8,281 nucleotides of DNA from Thermaceae bacterium (GCA_027023115.1 JALVWZ010000315.1:1-8281), one strand, 5' to 3'. Numbered from the stretch's first letter, positions 1-6,534 are shown. Numbers and translations: made by a program. Notes: generated from the letters alone by a model not told the origin.

Positions 1-620
1 GTCAGGAAGGGCTCGTCCGGGTCTTCCTTGGAGCGGATGGGGCGGGCGCGGCGCACCGGCCAGAGGTGGTACATCTTCAGCTCGGTGCCGTCTTCCAAGA
101 CGACCACCGGCTCCTCGACGGTGTACTCGCCCGCCGGCTTGACCGACTTGACCTTGCCGGAAACGAGCGGCGGCACGAGGATCTTGTGGGTGAACTGGAA
201 CTCCGGCACCGTGCCCAGCACGTCGCCGCCCTTTACCTCGTCGCCGGCGGCGACGGCGGGCGTCCACTCCCACTTCTTTTCGCGGTCGAGGGCGTGCACC
301 ACCACGCCGCGGTCGATGAAGTCGCCGGTTTTTTCCTGCAGCTTGTTGAGCGGGCGCTGAATGCCGTCGTAGATGGCGTTCAGCATGCCGGGGCCCAGCT
401 CGACCGACAGCGGGTTGCCGGTGGAGATGACCGGCTCGCCCACCTGCAGGCCCGAGGTGTCTTCGTACACCTGCACGAAGGCGGTATCGCCGTCGAGGCG
501 AATGATCTCGCCTACCAGGCCTTCCTCACCCACCTTGCAGATGTCGAACATCCGGGCGCCGCTCATCCCCTTGGCGATGACGGCCGGGCCCGCGATCTTG
601 TTGATGGTTCCTTGAATCAT
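1..620 (-). CDS. atpA: V/A-type ATP synthase catalytic subunit A, N-terminal part (cut by window edge)
   Basis: This is the nucleotide-binding catalytic subunit of the cytoplasmic V1 head, where three A and three B subunits make or hydrolyse ATP. The window holds 206 complete codons of a protein that is about 578 residues in Thermus. The translation starts [19 protein letters not shown] and continues through [20 protein letters not shown] (residues 24-43), the N-terminal beta-barrel typical of A/B subunits. Residues about 110-190, with [11 protein letters not shown] and [14 protein letters not shown], are the inserted bulge domain that separates A subunits from B and from F-type beta subunits. 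The Walker A loop would lie beyond the window edge, so catalytic residues cannot be checked. ATG is preceded by AAGGAGG at 9 bases. It follows atpF by 22 bases in the same operon. The match to the Thermus sequence as I remember it is very close. Confidence 0.97.
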   Translation of the reverse strand, partial: MIQGTINKIAGPAVIAKGMSGARMFDICKVGEEGLVGEIIRLDGDTAFVQVYEDTSGLQVGEPVISTGNPLSVELGPGMLNAIYDGIQRPLNKLQEKTGDFIDRGVVVHALDREKKWEWTPAVAAGDEVKGGDVLGTVPEFQFTHKILVPPLVSGKVKSVKPAGEYTVEEPVVVLEDGTELKMYHLWPVRRARPIRSKEDPDEPFL

Positions 621-642
621 TCCCGTTTGCCTCCTTGTACCG

Positions 643-969
643 CTAAAGTTTGATATCGTAGCCGATCGTCGACTTGACCAGCCGCCGCATGTACTCGGTG
701 GCGTCTTCTTCACCGGCGGCGAAGGCCTGGGCAAGTGACGTGATCGGCAGCAGCACGGGCAGGTCGCGCCCGCGCATGGCGCGCTCGACCGCTTCGTAGG
801 GGTCGGGCAGGAGCCCCTCGTCTACGGCCACCAGCGCGTATTCTTGCGATTCGACCATTTCGGTAAGCCGCTGGGCGGCCTCGTCGTGCCGGCCCGCGGT
901 TACCACCTCGAGCCCGCCCAGGCGGAAGCCGGTGGCGGTTTCGGGGTCGGTCAATACGGCGATCTTCAC
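643..969 (-). CDS. atpF: V/A-type ATP synthase central-stalk subunit F
   Basis: Subunit F binds subunit D in the central rotor shaft of V1 and modulates ATPase activity. The 108-residue product begins (M)[20 protein letters not shown] and ends IGYDIKL, the same head and tail as Thermus AtpF (about 104 residues), with the conserved core [13 protein letters not shown] and [10 protein letters not shown] in a Rossmann-like fold. The chosen start is GTG at 969-967. It overlaps the atpC stop in a GTGA and has GGGAGG 10 bases upstream. An upstream ATG at 1056 would add 29 residues inside atpC, rich in Gly, Ala and Arg and with no family counterpart, so I reject it. The 4-base overlap implies translational coupling to atpC. 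The 22-base gap to atpA keeps it in the operon. Confidence 0.96.
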   Translation of the reverse strand: MKIAVLTDPETATGFRLGGLEVVTAGRHDEAAQRLTEMVESQEYALVAVDEGLLPDPYEAVERAMRGRDLPVLLPITSLAQAFAAGEEDATEYMRRLVKSTIGYDIKL

Positions 970-1952
970 GAGCAGAACACCTCCCGCTCCACCGCTTCGT
1001 CGGGCAGGTTGTAGAAAGCGCGCCGCGCCAGCAGGCGCAACCGCGCCGCTTCCCATTCCTTGGCGCGTACGAAGTCGGTCACCACGCCGGCGCCGTCGGC
1101 GTCGTATACGCCGGCGTGCGCCCGCTCCAGCAGCAGGCAGCGGAGCCGCCGCTCCAGATCGCCCAGGTCGCTTACCCCAACCACCGGCTCGAGCGGGGTG
1201 CCATTTAGCCGGTCGAGGGCGCCGTAGTCACCGGTAGCCACCAGGCCGAACAGCTCGGCGTCCACGCTGCGACCGCCGGGAACGAAGTAGCGCGTCGGCT
1301 GCTCGCCGCCCAAGCCGGTTTGCGCCAGCTTGAAGGCAGTAGAAAGGTTGAGGGCGTCGATCTCCAGGGCCACGTAGTCGCGCAGGAACTGGTCGTCGTA
1401 CTGCTCTACCTGCTTGCGGAGCGCCTGGTAAAAGGCGCGGTCGAGGTCTACCTCGATCTGCGCCAGCGACTCACCAGCGGCAATCGCCCGGCGCAGCGCC
1501 GGACCGAGCGGGTGGTTGGCCAGGTAGAGCGCCTGCGCCACGCCGGCGGCGTCGGGGGCCTCGATGGCCGCCTGGATGGCGCCTGCGGGCAAAGAGCCAC
1601 CCACCAGGTGAGCCTTCACCTCCTCGGCGCTCAGGCCGTGCTCCTTGGCCCGGAGGATGGTCTTGACGTTGTTTAGGTCGGCGCGGGCCAGCAACAGGCT
1701 GACTATCTCGCGCGCCCGGCCGCTTACCATAGCCGGCAGGCTGCCGACCGCCTCTTGCAGGTGGCGGCTGACCGCCCGGTCCACCGCGCCCAGGTCGTCC
1801 CCAGAAAGGACCTCGCCGTAAGGGGTGTCGCCCAGCACGGAGAGGAAGTCGGGGAAGGTCAGCGAGAGTGCCTCGCGGAAGAAACCCTCCGTTAGCAGCT
1901 CGGCGCGACGGACCTTAACCCGTGCGTTCAGATATCCAAAATCGTCCGCCAC
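966..1952 (-). CDS. atpC: V/A-type ATP synthase subunit C (d-like rotor socket)
   Basis: This subunit is the funnel-shaped socket that sits on the proteolipid ring and holds the D/F shaft, so it transmits rotation between membrane ring and V1. It corresponds to subunit d of eukaryotic V-ATPase and to X or C in Thermus naming, and is unrelated to the F-type epsilon gene also called atpC. The product is 328 residues (Thermus about 323), largely helical. It begins (M)ADDFGYLNARVKVRRAELL and contains LRDYVALEIDALNLSTAFKL near residue 190-208 and EWEAARLRLLARRAFYNLP near the C-terminus, all family signatures. Start is GTG at 1952, with AGGAGG at 1963-1958 only 5 bases upstream; the atpE stop codon lies inside that ribosome-binding site. 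The 3' end overlaps atpF by 4 bases. Confidence 0.95.
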   Translation of the reverse strand: MADDFGYLNARVKVRRAELLTEGFFREALSLTFPDFLSVLGDTPYGEVLSGDDLGAVDRAVSRHLQEAVGSLPAMVSGRAREIVSLLLARADLNNVKTILRAKEHGLSAEEVKAHLVGGSLPAGAIQAAIEAPDAAGVAQALYLANHPLGPALRRAIAAGESLAQIEVDLDRAFYQALRKQVEQYDDQFLRDYVALEIDALNLSTAFKLAQTGLGGEQPTRYFVPGGRSVDAELFGLVATGDYGALDRLNGTPLEPVVGVSDLGDLERRLRCLLLERAHAGVYDADGAGVVTDFVRAKEWEAARLRLLARRAFYNLPDEAVEREVFCS

Positions 1953-1961
1953 CTGGGCCTC

Positions 1962-2528
1962 CTATCCCCACAGCACCCGGCTAACGCCAGCCGAGAGGGT
2001 CTCCCAGGCGCGCTCGAGCCGGTCCGGCAGGGTATTGGCTACCTGGGTCTTGCCGCCCTTGGAAACCGCCACCACGCCCAGACTCACCTCGGGCGCGGTG
2101 CGCAGTTGCAAACCCTTGCCTTCGGCCCAGCCCCTCAGCCGCGCCTCGTCAGCCAGAGAAACTATGATCGCCTCAGCCTCGCCAACAGCGGCCACCGCCT
2201 CTGCCGCCAGCTGCTCGAGAATCGTCGGGTATTCAGGGCTTTCGGCCAGGGACTGCAGGCGCTCCTGCACCCGCTTGTACACTTCGCCGATGACCTTGCC
2301 CTTGGCTTCGACGCGGGCCGTGGTAACGGCCAGCTCCGCGGCGCTCTCGGCGCGATGTAGTTCGGCGGCCTTTTGCGCTTCTAGCTTGCGCTTTTGCGCG
2401 TTCACCATGGCCGCCGCCTTTTCCTTGGCGGCGGTAACTATCCGCTCCGACTCCGCCTCGGCCTCGGCCATGAGCTGCTGGATCTCGGCGAGTACCTCCT
2501 CTTGGAGGATGGTTTCGAGTTTAGACAT
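1962..2528 (-). CDS. atpE: V/A-type ATP synthase peripheral-stalk subunit E
   Basis: Subunit E pairs with subunit G to form the peripheral stalks that hold the A3B3 head still against rotor torque. The product is 188 residues, the same size as Thermus AtpE. Residues 1 to about 100 form a long charged coiled coil (MSKLETILQEEVLAEIQQLM, then Glu/Ala/Lys heptads). Residues about 105-188 form the globular head that binds the top of subunit B, with LGVVAVSKGGKTQVANTLPD and the terminal LWG typical of the family. The start is ATG at 2528 with GGGAGG 6 bases upstream. It is separated from atpL by 66 bases that contain a strong stem-loop, so its expression relative to atpL may be set there. It is distinct from F-type atpE, which encodes the c subunit. 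Confidence 0.95.
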   Translation of the reverse strand: MSKLETILQEEVLAEIQQLMAEAEAESERIVTAAKEKAAAMVNAQKRKLEAQKAAELHRAESAAELAVTTARVEAKGKVIGEVYKRVQERLQSLAESPEYPTILEQLAAEAVAAVGEAEAIIVSLADEARLRGWAEGKGLQLRTAPEVSLGVVAVSKGGKTQVANTLPDRLERAWETLSAGVSRVLWG

Positions 2529-2547
2529 GCACCGCCTCCCGTGACGG

Positions 2548-2578
2548 TTCGCCCGCTGCCGCCAGCGGCGCGGGCGAA
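2548..2578 (-). promoter_or_regulatory. Strong stem-loop between atpL and atpE
   Basis: The 66-base gap between atpL and atpE contains a 9-bp perfect stem, TTCGCCCGC (2578-2570 read on the reverse strand) with GCGGGCGAA (2556-2548). Inside it are a further 5-bp GCCGC/GCGGC pairing around a TG and one unpaired A. It is GC-rich and should be stable even in a thermophile. No T-run follows it in the direction of transcription, and the atpE ribosome-binding site begins 7 bases later, so it does not look like a simple intrinsic terminator. I infer an mRNA processing or stabilising element, or a partial attenuator, separating proteolipid expression from downstream genes. Confidence 0.6.
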
Positions 2579-2594
2579 GTCCGAAAAACCCGCG

Positions 2595-2897
2595 CTAGAG
2601 CTTGCCGAGCAGCAGGAACGAAATGACGATGCCGAAGATGACCAGGGTTTCCGGAAGGAGCAGGAAAATGATCGCGGTACCGAACATACCGGGCTTCTCG
2701 GCTACGGCGCCGACGGCCGCCGGACCGATGCGCGACTGCGCCCAACCGGTGCCCAAAGCGCCCAGACCAACCGCCAACGCCATACCCACGGCCACCAAGC
2801 CGCGGCCCATGCCGCCGTCACCGCCCGCGGCGTTCTCCGCGGCCATCGCGATCGCACCCAAAACCAGCACACCCAGAGTCGTAAGAACTTTCTTCAT
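2595..2897 (-). CDS. atpL: V/A-type ATP synthase proteolipid (c-ring) subunit L/K
   Basis: This is the small membrane proteolipid that forms the ion-translocating rotor ring. In Thermus twelve two-helix copies make the ring. The product is 100 residues: a signal-like start (MKKVLTTLGVLVLGAIAMAA, possible cleavage after AMA), a short Gly-rich loop, helix 1 around residues 31-56 with the Gly/Ala packing pattern GLVAVGMALAVGLGALGTG, a polar loop (QSRIG to EKPG), and helix 2 around 71-97. The ion-carrying carboxylate is Glu83 in FLLLPETLVIFG, equivalent to about Glu63 of the mature Thermus subunit. The absence of an obvious sodium-site Gln/Thr set next to it fits proton coupling (inference). Two adjacent ATGs occur at 2900 and 2897; the second has GGAGG at the better distance. 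An ATG at 2924 would add unlikely residues. Confidence 0.94.
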   Translation of the reverse strand: MKKVLTTLGVLVLGAIAMAAENAAGGDGGMGRGLVAVGMALAVGLGALGTGWAQSRIGPAAVGAVAEKPGMFGTAIIFLLLPETLVIFGIVISFLLLGKL

Positions 2898-2904
2898 CAT
2901 CCTA

Positions 2905-2909
2905 CCTCC
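2905..2909 (-). promoter_or_regulatory. atpL ribosome-binding site (decides start)
   Basis: GGAGG on the reverse strand lies 4 bases from the first ATG of an ATGATG pair and 7 bases from the second. It lies downstream of the in-frame ATG at 2924, which rules that start out. The second ATG (2897) has the better spacing and gives the MKK start expected of a signal-like N-terminus. Confidence 0.75.
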
Positions 2910-2931
2910 ACTGCCTTTCATCAAAACTTCC

Positions 2932-4908
2932 TTAAGAAACGCTTCCCGCGTCGTTGCGGACTGATTTGAACGGGCGGTAGGGCCGCCCCGATTCTTCGTA
3001 GAAACCGAACTTGGTGAAGAACTCGACCCAAATGAGACGGATCGGCTGGAGGACGTGCCCCATCAGCGTCAATGCCAGGATCGTGAAGTGGGTCGAGAGG
3101 GCCGCCACCAGACCAAGAAGAATGCCGATGATGCCCAGCTTTTCACCCAGCGAAAACCCGAGGTCGGTGGCCAGATTAGCCATGATCGCCCCGGCCACGC
3201 CGACCGCGTAGATACGGATGTAGCTGAGGATGTGGCCGCCCTGGGTGGGCAGCTCGGCTATCATCAGCACCATTCGCGACATGACGATGCCCAGCAGGAA
3301 GACCGCAAAGCCCAGATACATCAGGATGTTCAGCGGAGCGCTGCTGGTCTTGGTCAGGAACTCGTAAGAAAATATCACCAAGCCCAAGAGGCCGCCCAGG
3401 TAGCCGACCGCCTCCCAAAAGTGCTTCATGTGGCCGTGCCGCAGGCCAATCCAGGCCCGTACCCCCAGGCCGTGGAAGACCTGCACGATGCCAAAAACGA
3501 CGGCAATGATGATCATTAGGCTGGCGGTTGCAATGGTGTCGGTACGCGGAATGGTGATGGGAATCAGGCCGTGACCGTGGCCGCGAATGTAGAAAAAGCC
3601 CAGGTGCTCCAGGAAGTTACCGAAGAACTCGCCGTACACGAAGCCCCAGGCGACAGTCCAGAAGATCATCCAGTTGAGGACGGCAAGCAGGTCCTTTACC
3701 ACCGGCGGCTTCATGTTGACGCCGAAGAACTCGATCACCAACGGCTTGTTTTGTTTCACCAACCCCGCCATATAACGGGCCAGAAGGGCGAAGAGGAGGG
3801 CGTAGCCAATGTCGCCCACCACCATGCCGAACCAGAAGGGGAAAAAGACGGCCACCACCCAGGTCGGATCCCAGCTGCCGTACTTGGGGGTATTGAGGAA
3901 CTCGATCAACATCTGAAAGGGCTTGACGACGGGGTGGTTATCGAGGGTGACCGGCACGACGTCGGCCTCGTGGTGCTCGTCGGCGGGCTCGAGGGTGTAG
4001 ACCACGTGGTCTTTGTGCGCCGCCAGCGCCCCTTCCACCCGACTCTTGAGCTTGGCGGGTATCCAACCCAGCAGGGCAAACCCAAAACGGCCGGCGGCCA
4101 AGTCGGCCAACTTGCGCAGCCGCTCCGCCTCGTCGGCTGCCCGCGTCCAGAGCGACCTGAGCACCCCCCGCGCCTCCTTACGCAAGCGCACCAGCGCGGC
4201 GTGGACGCTCTCCAGCTCTTCCGGCGCCAGCCTGGCGCGCTCGTTCATGCGAATGCGCGCTTCATCGAGGCTGAGGCCGGCGAACGGTCCGCTAAGGCGA
4301 AACTCGCCGATGCCGTGTCGCGAAAGCGCCGCCCGCGCCGCTTCCAGGTCTTTCCGCAGGACCACGGCCACCGCCGCCATGCCTTTCGCGAGCTCCTTCT
4401 TGGCCAGTACGAAGCGGTCTTCGAGCGCCTCCGAAAGCGCCGCCTGGGCAGTTTCAAGCTCGGCTTCCTTCTCGATTAGAAAAGGCAGCACCGCCAGCCA
4501 GCGGCTCTTGTCGAGGCCCTGGGCCAGCTCGCTCAGCGCTTCCACCGGCTGCTGGTAGAGGTCGATTAGCTCGAGCTCCTCGCGCAGCTTCTCCGCCTCG
4601 CGGGTGAGCACCTCGGCGCGGTGCGAAAGGGGCTCCAGCTCCTCCTCGGCCGCGGCCAGGTCGCCCTCGAAGGGCCGCGCCGGCTCGGCTTCTTCCCCGA
4701 GCAGGTGCAGGGCGTGTTCGGCGCCCTGCAACACGTGTTGCCAGCGCTTATAGGCGTCTTCCTCGACCGATGAACGAGCGTATTCTGGCAGCTCTTCCGT
4801 ACGCAGGGCGTCTATCTGGACCACGCCCACCCGCTGCAGCTCACCCAGAAGCTCGTGAACGCGGCGCTTTGGGCCGGCTACGACGAGCTTCTCCATGGGA
4901 GCTATCAC
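2932..4908 (-). CDS. atpI: V/A-type ATP synthase membrane stator subunit I (a-like)
   Basis: Subunit I is the membrane stator that provides the two ion half-channels facing the c ring and anchors the peripheral stalks. The product is 658 residues. Residues 1 to about 330 are the soluble arm, with coiled coil around 85-115 and 225-270. Residues about 345-635 contain roughly eight membrane helices, starting with FFPFWFGMVVGDIGYALLF (355-373). Essential arginines are visible: Arg565 in LSYIRIYAVG and Arg624 in LQPIRLIWVEFFTKFG, 59 residues apart like Arg563 and Arg622 of Thermus. Glu552 in AELPTQGGHI is a channel candidate at the matching offset. The tail GRPYRPFKSVR is also Thermus-like. The start is GTG at 4908, overlapping the atpG stop as GTGA and giving the Thermus-like MIAPMEKLVVAGPK. 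A later ATG at 4896 is possible but less likely. Confidence 0.96.
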   Translation of the reverse strand: MIAPMEKLVVAGPKRRVHELLGELQRVGVVQIDALRTEELPEYARSSVEEDAYKRWQHVLQGAEHALHLLGEEAEPARPFEGDLAAAEEELEPLSHRAEVLTREAEKLREELELIDLYQQPVEALSELAQGLDKSRWLAVLPFLIEKEAELETAQAALSEALEDRFVLAKKELAKGMAAVAVVLRKDLEAARAALSRHGIGEFRLSGPFAGLSLDEARIRMNERARLAPEELESVHAALVRLRKEARGVLRSLWTRAADEAERLRKLADLAAGRFGFALLGWIPAKLKSRVEGALAAHKDHVVYTLEPADEHHEADVVPVTLDNHPVVKPFQMLIEFLNTPKYGSWDPTWVVAVFFPFWFGMVVGDIGYALLFALLARYMAGLVKQNKPLVIEFFGVNMKPPVVKDLLAVLNWMIFWTVAWGFVYGEFFGNFLEHLGFFYIRGHGHGLIPITIPRTDTIATASLMIIIAVVFGIVQVFHGLGVRAWIGLRHGHMKHFWEAVGYLGGLLGLVIFSYEFLTKTSSAPLNILMYLGFAVFLLGIVMSRMVLMIAELPTQGGHILSYIRIYAVGVAGAIMANLATDLGFSLGEKLGIIGILLGLVAALSTHFTILALTLMGHVLQPIRLIWVEFFTKFGFYEESGRPYRPFKSVRNDAGSVS

Positions 4909-5219
4909 GGAAGGACCTCCTCCAACACCAGCTCTACGGCCTGGTCCAGTTTGGCCTCGGCCGCAGTAGTTATCTTCTCGGCCTCTTCCGCCGCCTTGCG
5001 GCGAGCCTCCTCCTCTATGCGGCTGAGTTCGGCCTTGAGTTGCTCTTCATACTCGCGCGTCAGCCGGGCCACTTCCTCCTCGGCTTCGCGGACGATCCGC
5101 TCGGCTTCGGCCCTGGCCGCGGCAATCTTGGCTTCGGCGTTCTTTCGGGCCTCCTCCAACTTTTCGGCGAGCTCACGCTCGCGGTCGGCGAGGCTTTTTA
5201 CCAGTCCCAGGCCTTGCAT
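4905..5219 (-). CDS. atpG: V/A-type ATP synthase peripheral-stalk subunit G
   Basis: Subunit G forms the long right-handed coiled coil with subunit E in the peripheral stalks that connect subunit I to the head. It is not the F-type gamma gene of the same name. The product is 104 residues, almost entirely helical and charged: MQGLGLVKSLADRERELAEK, then continuous Glu/Ala/Arg/Lys repeats (residues 13-100) ending LVLEEVLP. There is no membrane segment and no cysteine. Sequence alone would allow any coiled-coil protein; the identification rests on its position as the first gene of the cluster directly before atpI, as in Thermus, and on the G-like MxGL...KSLA start. ATG at 5219 has AAGGAGG 4 bases upstream. 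The stop overlaps atpI by 4 bases. It is the promoter-proximal gene of the operon. Confidence 0.9.
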   Translation of the reverse strand: MQGLGLVKSLADRERELAEKLEEARKNAEAKIAAARAEAERIVREAEEEVARLTREYEEQLKAELSRIEEEARRKAAEEAEKITTAAEAKLDQAVELVLEEVLP

Positions 5220-5241
5220 ACCGCCTCCTTAGCTTAAAAAC

Positions 5242-5258
5242 ATGCGTCTGCGACGCAT
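5242..5258 (-). promoter_or_regulatory. Perfect inverted repeat at the 5' end of the ATP synthase leader
   Basis: ATGCGTC, a 3-base loop and GACGCAT form a perfect 7-bp dyad. It begins about two bases after the transcription start expected from the promoter at 5267-5295, and on the reverse strand it is followed by GTTTTTAA before the atpG ribosome-binding site. It could be a 5' stem-loop that protects the mRNA, or a DNA operator overlapping the start site. A terminator-like hairpin plus T-run is also formally present, but termination after about 25 bases of transcript seems unlikely unless regulated. Which role applies is inference. Confidence 0.55.
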
Positions 5259-5266
5259 CTCGGCGC

Positions 5267-5295
5267 ATAATACCCCAGGCCCCCAGGCGTGTCAA
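5267..5295 (-). promoter_or_regulatory. Near-consensus sigma70-type promoter of the ATP synthase operon
   Basis: On the reverse strand, a perfect -35 TTGACA (5295-5290) is followed after exactly 17 bases by -10 TATTAT (5272-5267), one mismatch from TATAAT. The expected start of transcription is near 5260, giving a leader of about 40 bases to atpG. The spacer consists of one C plus two perfect tandem copies of GCCTGGGG (5288-5281 and 5280-5273). The position upstream of the first gene and the strong match fit a highly expressed housekeeping operon. Confidence 0.85.
5273..5288 (-). repeat. Tandem 8-bp direct repeat within promoter spacer
   Basis: Two perfect adjacent copies of GCCTGGGG (CCCCAGGC on the forward strand) fill 16 of the 17 bases between the -35 and -10 elements of the ATP synthase promoter. 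The repeat is seen directly; any role as a regulator site or spacer geometry element is inference. Confidence 0.8.
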
Positions 5296-5354
5296 CGCAA
5301 CGGGGCCGCCGCCATCGCTACTCATGATACGCGACGAGAGGCCCCTTGTGCGTG

Positions 5355-5360
5355 TATGCT
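5355..5360 (+). promoter_or_regulatory. Putative -10 element placing rlmO on a leaderless mRNA
   Basis: TATGCT fits the TANNNT -10 pattern and ends 7 bases before the ATG at 5368, so transcription would begin at or next to the start codon. There is no AGGAGG-like ribosome-binding site before that ATG, whereas most other genes here have one. Leaderless mRNAs with a -10 directly before the start codon are common in Deinococcota. No good -35 is visible at 16-18 bases, so the call is moderate. Confidence 0.5.
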
Positions 5361-5367
5361 CAAACCC

Positions 5368-6534
5368 ATGAAGGTAGTGCTTTCTCCCAGGGGCGTGCGG
5401 CGGGTGCTGGCGCGTCACCCCTGGGTCTGGCGCGACGACGTACTGGGCATGCCCTCTGGGCCCAGCATCTACCCGGTCGAGGGCAAGCGCGGCGTGCTGG
5501 GTTGGGCGTTGGTCAATCCGGAATCGCAAATAAGCGTGCGGGTCTTCAGGTTCGGCGACGTTGACGACCCACTCGACGCACTTTGGGAAAACTTGCAAAG
5601 GGCGCTCGAATACCGCCGCAGCGCCTATGAAGACGAACAAGCCGGTTTGCGCCTGACCTACGCCGAGGCCGACATGCTGCCAGGGCTGGTTATAGACAGC
5701 TACGCCCGCCACCTGGTATTGCAGGCCCACGCGGCCGCCTGGGAACCGCTCCTGGACGAGCTGGCGGAGCGGTTGCGGGAGTCTTTGGCGCCGCACTCCA
5801 TCCTGGCCCGTCACGACTCGCCCCTGCGCCAGCGCGAAGGGCTGCCCCGTTACCGGAAATTCCTATACGGCGAAGCGCCGGAGGCGGTCACCGTGCGGGA
5901 GGGGAAGATCCGCTACCTGGCGCGGCCGAACAGCGGGCAGAAGACCGGGGCTTTCCTCGACCAGCGCGACAACCGCCTGTTCCTGGGCGACTTCGTTAAA
6001 GGGCGCGGCTACCAGCGTGGCCTTGACGTGTTTGGTTACCAGGGACTATTCGGCTTGCAGCTCAGCCGCCACCTAAAGAGCGTGGAGGTGGTGGACAGCT
6101 CGGCGGCGGCGCTGGCGGCGGCGCGCGCCAACGCCGCGCTCAACCACGCCGGGAACCTGACCTTTACCGAGGCCAACGCCTTCGACCTGCTGCGCGCCCG
6201 CGAGCGCGCCGGCGAGCGTTACGACGTCATCGTTCTCGACCCGCCGGCCTTTGCCGCCAAGCGCGCCGATAGGGAACGCGCCTTGGCGGCCTATAAAGAG
6301 GTGAACCTGCGGGCGCTCAAGCTGTTGCGCCCCGGTGGCCTGCTGGCCACGGCATCCTGTAGCCACCACGTCGGCGAGGGCGAGTTTTACGAGATGCTGG
6401 CGGCGGCGGCCGCTGACGCCCACCGGCTGGTGCGCCTGGTAGCGCGTCGCGGCCAAGCCTGGGACCACCCCGTGTTGCTAACCGTGCCCGAAACCCATTA
6501 CCTTAAGTTTGCGCTCCTGGAGGTGCTGGCGTGA
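5368..6534 (+). CDS. rlmO: 23S rRNA m5C methyltransferase, RlmO/RlmI family
   Basis: This is an S-adenosylmethionine-dependent methyltransferase expected to make 5-methylcytidine in 23S rRNA. It closely resembles my memory of the Thermus enzyme RlmO (modifying C1942), a relative of E. coli RlmI. The product is 388 residues (Thermus about 382). It has an N-terminal PUA-like RNA-binding domain (1 to about 75, MKVVLSPRGVRRVLARHPWV), a central EEHEE-like region, and a C-terminal Rossmann methyltransferase domain. Motif I is DVFGYQGLFG (220-229) and motif IV is LDPPAFA (290-296). Cys331 in TASCSHH is the likely catalytic cysteine region. The conserved NSGQKTGAFLDQRDNR precedes motif I. ATG at 5368 aligns with the Thermus N-terminus; ATGs at 5356 and 5242 only add unlike residues. 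It is transcribed divergently from the ATP synthase operon and overlaps the next gene by 4 bases. Confidence 0.93.
   Translation: MKVVLSPRGVRRVLARHPWVWRDDVLGMPSGPSIYPVEGKRGVLGWALVNPESQISVRVFRFGDVDDPLDALWENLQRALEYRRSAYEDEQAGLRLTYAEADMLPGLVIDSYARHLVLQAHAAAWEPLLDELAERLRESLAPHSILARHDSPLRQREGLPRYRKFLYGEAPEAVTVREGKIRYLARPNSGQKTGAFLDQRDNRLFLGDFVKGRGYQRGLDVFGYQGLFGLQLSRHLKSVEVVDSSAAALAAARANAALNHAGNLTFTEANAFDLLRARERAGERYDVIVLDPPAFAAKRADRERALAAYKEVNLRALKLLRPGGLLATASCSHHVGEGEFYEMLAAAAADAHRLVRLVARRGQAWDHPVLLTVPETHYLKFALLEVLA

Noticed and set aside
66..653. 195-codon forward frame opposite atpA
   Set aside because: Antisense shadow; the reverse-strand reading is an unmistakable ATP synthase A subunit.
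1825..2544. Ser/Ala/Arg-rich 239-codon forward frame opposite atpE and atpC
   Set aside because: Low-complexity shadow of the coiled-coil codons of atpE; no start signal.
3571..4479. Open frame of 302 codons on the forward strand opposite atpI
   Set aside because: It lies fully antisense to a certain gene, has no ribosome-binding site or recognisable domain, and its His/Gln/Arg-rich make-up is typical of a shadow frame in GC-rich coding DNA.
5302..5345. GGGGCC and GGCCCC inverted pair in the divergent region
   Set aside because: Only 6 bp with a 32-base loop in GC-rich DNA, expected by chance; no clear relation to either promoter.
5242..5367. Upstream start (ATG 5242) adding 42 residues to the methyltransferase
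   Set aside because: The ATG lies in the dyad of the opposite operon's leader, the extra residues have no family counterpart, and the Thermus homolog aligns from the ATG at 5368.
5173..5814. Open frame of 213 codons on the reverse strand opposite rlmO
   Set aside because: It runs through the promoter region into atpG and is antisense to the well-supported methyltransferase; no family features.
6100..6130. GCG-rich run resembling a microsatellite within rlmO
   Set aside because: It is an alanine-rich helix of the methyltransferase encoded by GC-rich codons, not a perfect repeat array.
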